Origin: CALWZE01 sp036644375
GTDB lineage: Bacteria > Bacillota > Clostridia > Oscillospirales > Ruminococcaceae
Length of the DNA: 41,318 nt
Assembly: GCA_036644375.1 (NCBI GenBank)
Contig: JAVXQD010000018.1
Span: 1-41,318 of the forward strand
Reading direction: 5' to 3'
The translations under genes were made by a program, and so were the position numbers. Below, piece by piece: positions 38,788 through 41,318 of the stretch. Each line of letters begins with the position of its first letter. Within the stretch, counting starts at the first letter, position 1. The notes beneath the pieces were generated by a model, which had not been told where the DNA came from, did not search any database, and saw only the letters and a program-made list of their open reading frames with translations.

Positions 38788-41318
38788 TAAAACTCAACTC
38801 CTTGTGCGGTTAACTTGCGTTCCTCTATAGCTCCGAGCAAACTGCGAATGCGGATTTTCACTGCGCCCAGATTATTTATTTCGTCTATTTTAAGCTGGGT
38901 GTACAGCCTGCCCGACTTCTCCATGATGTCGCGCACCTCGTCAGTTGTGATGGCATCTATGCCGCAGCCGAACGAAACAAGCTGTATCAGCTCGGTGTCG
39001 GGATTAAGCGTGCAGTACTTTGCCGCATTGTACAGTCTCGCATGATAAGTCCACTGGTTCAGCACATTGACCTTTTGCGGTTCCACCAAGTCGGCAACTG
39101 CGTCCTCCGTGAGGATAACTATGCCGAATGACGAGATAAGTCTGTCGATACCGTGATTGATTTCGGGGTCGATGTGGTACGGACGCCCGGCCAGAACCAC
39201 CATCTGCAATCCCTTTTCCCTCGCAAATGCAGTCGCGCGCGCTCCCTCGGCAACAAGCTCGTCATGCCAGCGGTAATAAGCCGCATAAGCCTCGTCAGCA
39301 GCTGTCTGTATCTCATCACGCCTCAAATCATGATATCTCTTTTTCAAATACTCATAGGCTTTTTTTACAAAATCCGTCGGGCGATGGAGCCCGAAATACG
39401 GATACATAAATTCCGTTTCGGAAAGGCGCGTTATATTCGCCTGCATCAGCTCGGAATAATAGGCAACCACAGGGCAGTTGTAGTGATTGTCGCCCTTTCC
39501 CTCGTCGAAATTGTAGGTTAGACATGGATAAAATACCGCATTCACATTTTTATCCAAAAGATTTTCGATATGTCCATGCATAAGCTTTGCGGGATAGCAA
39601 ACGGTATCCGAGGGAATTGTATATCTGCCTTTGCCATAAAGCTCGGTTGACGAAACATCGGATAAGATGACATTAAAGCCCAGAGATGTGAAAAAAGCAT
39701 GCCAAAACGGAATGTTTTCAAACATGGACAGAGCCAGCGGAATACCTATTGTTCCGCGCTTTCCGCTCCCGTGAACCTTTTTCAGCGCGAGAATGCGTTT
39801 CATCTTGTAGGCAAACAGATTAGGAAGCTCCTCTTTTTTCGGCAATCCTGTCGGCCGCTCACATCTGTTGCCCGATATGTATTTTTTACCACCCATAAAG
39901 GTGTTTACCGTAAGGTTACAGCGATTGTTGCACAGCCCGCATTGCACCGCCTTTGACTCATGGGTAAAGGCATCGAGCTCCCCTGCCGACATGACCGAGG
40001 AATGCAGCAAGCCGAGCGACTTTCCGTGCAGCGCCGCTCCGTATGCGCCCATAAGTCCCGCGATATTCGGACGTATTACATTTTTGCCAAGCTCGTTTTC
40101 AAAGCTGCGCAATACCGCGTCGTTGTAAAAGGTGCCGCCCTGCACCACAATATTTTCACCGAGCTCTTCTGCGCTGCGCGCGCGGATAACCTTGTATACC
40201 GCATTTTTGACAACGCTTATCGAGAGTCCCGCCGAAATATCCTCGACAGAAGCTCCCTCCTTTTGTGCCTGCTTCACCGAAGAATTCATAAACACCGTAC
40301 AGCGGCTGCCCAAATCCACAGGGTATTTTGAGAGTATTCCGCGCTTTGAAAAGTCCTCGATGTCGTATCCCATACTGCGCGCAAAGGTCTCGATAAACGA
40401 ACCGCAGCCCGATGAGCATGCCTCATTCAGCATTATGGAATCAACCGAATTGTTTTTCACCCTAAAGCACTTGATATCCTGACCTCCGATATCCAGAATA
40501 AAATCCACTTTTGGGCAAAAGCGCCTTGCTGCCTTAAAGTGAGCCATAGTCTCGACAATTCCCGCATCAAGTGAAAAGGCACTTTTAATCAATTCCTCAC
40601 CGTATCCCGTGACAACCGCGGACGCTATGTTGATGTGCTCACCGCACAGCTTGTGTATCTCTTTAAGCTGCTCACAGACAATATCCACGGGATTTCCGCG
40701 GTTTGAGCTGTAATACCGATACAGAATCTCATCGTCCTCGCTGATAAGCACCAGCTTTGTGGTTGTGCTTCCGCAGTCAATTCCCAAATAGGCATTTCCG
40801 CTGTATGATTCCGGCTGACGGGCAGCTACTGCCGCGCCGTCATGTCTCTTTACAAATTCGTCATAATCCTCAGGGCACGAAAAAAGCGGCGGAAGAAAAC
40901 GCGAATTGTGTATTTCGCGGGTCGTGTCCTCTATGCGGCTCATAAGCTCGTCAACTGATACGAGCTTGGCATTGTCTCTCGCATAAAGCGCAGAGCCTAT
41001 GGCGACAGAAAACTGGCCCAAATCCGGGAAAAGTGCATTCTCGGGCGAGAGTCCGAGCGTTTCGGAAAATCGTTTTTGCAATCCTTTAAAAAAGAAGAGA
41101 GGACCGCCCAAAAAAACAATTTTGCCGTGAATGCGCCTGCCCTGTGCCAGACCAGTTATCGTCTGATCGACAACCGCCTGAAAAATCGAAGCAGCCAAAT
41201 CCGCTTTGGAAGCGCCCTGATTGAGAAGCGGCTGAATATCCGATTTTGCAAAAACTCCGCACCGCGACGCGATGGGGTAAATTCTCTGCGCCTGCAAGCT
41301 GAGCTCGTCCAGCTCCTC
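38787..41318 (-). CDS. 2-hydroxyacyl-CoA dehydratase activase, ATPase and DUF2229 domains (5' end outside window)
   Basis: The reading frame is open to the window edge, so the N terminus is missing. The visible 843 residues begin in the second half of a first BadF/BcrA-type ATPase domain (CGVFAKSDIQPLLNQGA, VFLGGPLFF). A second ASKHA ATPase follows: GIDCGSTTTKLVL at about 170, DIGGQDIK, and NEACSSGCGSFIE with cluster-ligand-type cysteines. A DUF2229-type region (IGIPLALSMFENIPFW, IPSDTVCYPAKLMHGH) completes it. Activases of this family use ATP to drive one electron into 2-hydroxyacyl-CoA dehydratases in amino-acid-fermenting anaerobes. Which dehydratase this serves is unknown. It ends in TAG overlapping the next start. 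Confidence 0.88.
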   Translation of the reverse strand, partial: EELDELSLQAQRIYPIASRCGVFAKSDIQPLLNQGASKADLAASIFQAVVDQTITGLAQGRRIHGKIVFLGGPLFFFKGLQKRFSETLGLSPENALFPDLGQFSVAIGSALYARDNAKLVSVDELMSRIEDTTREIHNSRFLPPLFSCPEDYDEFVKRHDGAAVAARQPESYSGNAYLGIDCGSTTTKLVLISEDDEILYRYYSSNRGNPVDIVCEQLKEIHKLCGEHINIASAVVTGYGEELIKSAFSLDAGIVETMAHFKAARRFCPKVDFILDIGGQDIKCFRVKNNSVDSIMLNEACSSGCGSFIETFARSMGYDIEDFSKRGILSKYPVDLGSRCTVFMNSSVKQAQKEGASVEDISAGLSISVVKNAVYKVIRARSAEELGENIVVQGGTFYNDAVLRSFENELGKNVIRPNIAGLMGAYGAALHGKSLGLLHSSVMSAGELDAFTHESKAVQCGLCNNRCNLTVNTFMGGKKYISGNRCERPTGLPKKEELPNLFAYKMKRILALKKVHGSGKRGTIGIPLALSMFENIPFWHAFFTSLGFNVILSDVSSTELYGKGRYTIPSDTVCYPAKLMHGHIENLLDKNVNAVFYPCLTYNFDEGKGDNHYNCPVVAYYSELMQANITRLSETEFMYPYFGLHRPTDFVKKAYEYLKKRYHDLRRDEIQTAADEAYAAYYRWHDELVAEGARATAFAREKGLQMVVLAGRPYHIDPEINHGIDRLISSFGIVILTEDAVADLVEPQKVNVLNQWTYHARLYNAAKYCTLNPDTELIQLVSFGCGIDAITTDEVRDIMEKSGRLYTQLKIDEINNLGAVKIRIRSLLGAIEERKLTAQGVEF

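Noticed and set aside
38065..38790. 241-aa plus-strand frame opposite the activase C-terminal gene
   Set aside because: A shadow of the minus-strand gene, whose family motifs are clear.

Overview
The window looks like a chromosomal segment of an anaerobic, moderate-GC Bacillota of class Clostridia, probably Oscillospirales-like. The reasons are the lineage-typical DUF951, DUF4364 and DUF1385 genes, a GAAC-N4-GTTC SOS box at recA, a FabT-like MarR regulator beside a DegV/FakB-type protein, and a giant 2-hydroxyacyl-CoA dehydratase activase of the kind found in strict anaerobes. This assignment comes from recognising gene families by eye; no database search was run.

Layout. Bases 1-6160 are the end of an integrated island: an unknown protein, an Xis-like HTH protein, a canonical tyrosine integrase, then a separately promoted pair of large overlapping tyrosine-recombinase-fold proteins, the first without catalytic residues and the second with all of them. 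The island abuts the 3' end of a tRNA-Ala(GGC) gene on the minus strand, a classic integration site. Bases 6237-11628 hold a YhhN-family membrane protein and a minus-strand operon DUF951-prfA-sua5-coaE-M18 aminopeptidase, with a consensus promoter at one end and a terminator at the other. Bases 11699-15889 run on the plus strand: S1-domain protein, DUF4364 protein, PflX-like radical SAM protein, FabT-like MarR regulator and DegV protein. A 110-nt imperfect dyad separates these from the minus-strand block 16108-23152: DUF1385-prmC, recA-recX-rimO under an SOS promoter, and pgsA-cysS.

Bases 23210-26707 (minus) encode a lipoprotein, an OmpR-type response regulator and a HAMP histidine kinase. 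The lipoprotein most likely starts at CTG. It is transcribed divergently from a UMF1-family MFS transporter (plus strand), and the two promoters' -35 boxes together form a palindrome. From 29391 to 33267 lies a plus-strand signalling cluster: a LytTR regulator, a Cache-type membrane protein with a degenerate GGDEF motif (SVDEF), and a 7TM-PAS protein with an intact GGDEF domain.

Bases 33270-35050 are a scrapyard of mobile DNA: a 3' piece of a group II intron, a RhuM-family gene with a small HTH partner, an IS3-like transposase remnant with one terminal repeat, and an orphan C-terminal coding fragment. After a terminator, 35112-37135 encodes a rhodanese and a CoA-disulfide-reductase-type flavoprotein fused to rhodanese, possibly preceded by a 38-codon ORF. 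The window ends inside a 2-hydroxyacyl-CoA dehydratase activase that is split into two genes at a TAGTG junction.

The most unusual unit is the island's recombinase set: Xis and Int, followed by a strong promoter, a five-codon ORF, a 17-bp terminator hairpin, and a translationally coupled inactive/active recombinase pair with C-terminal tails.
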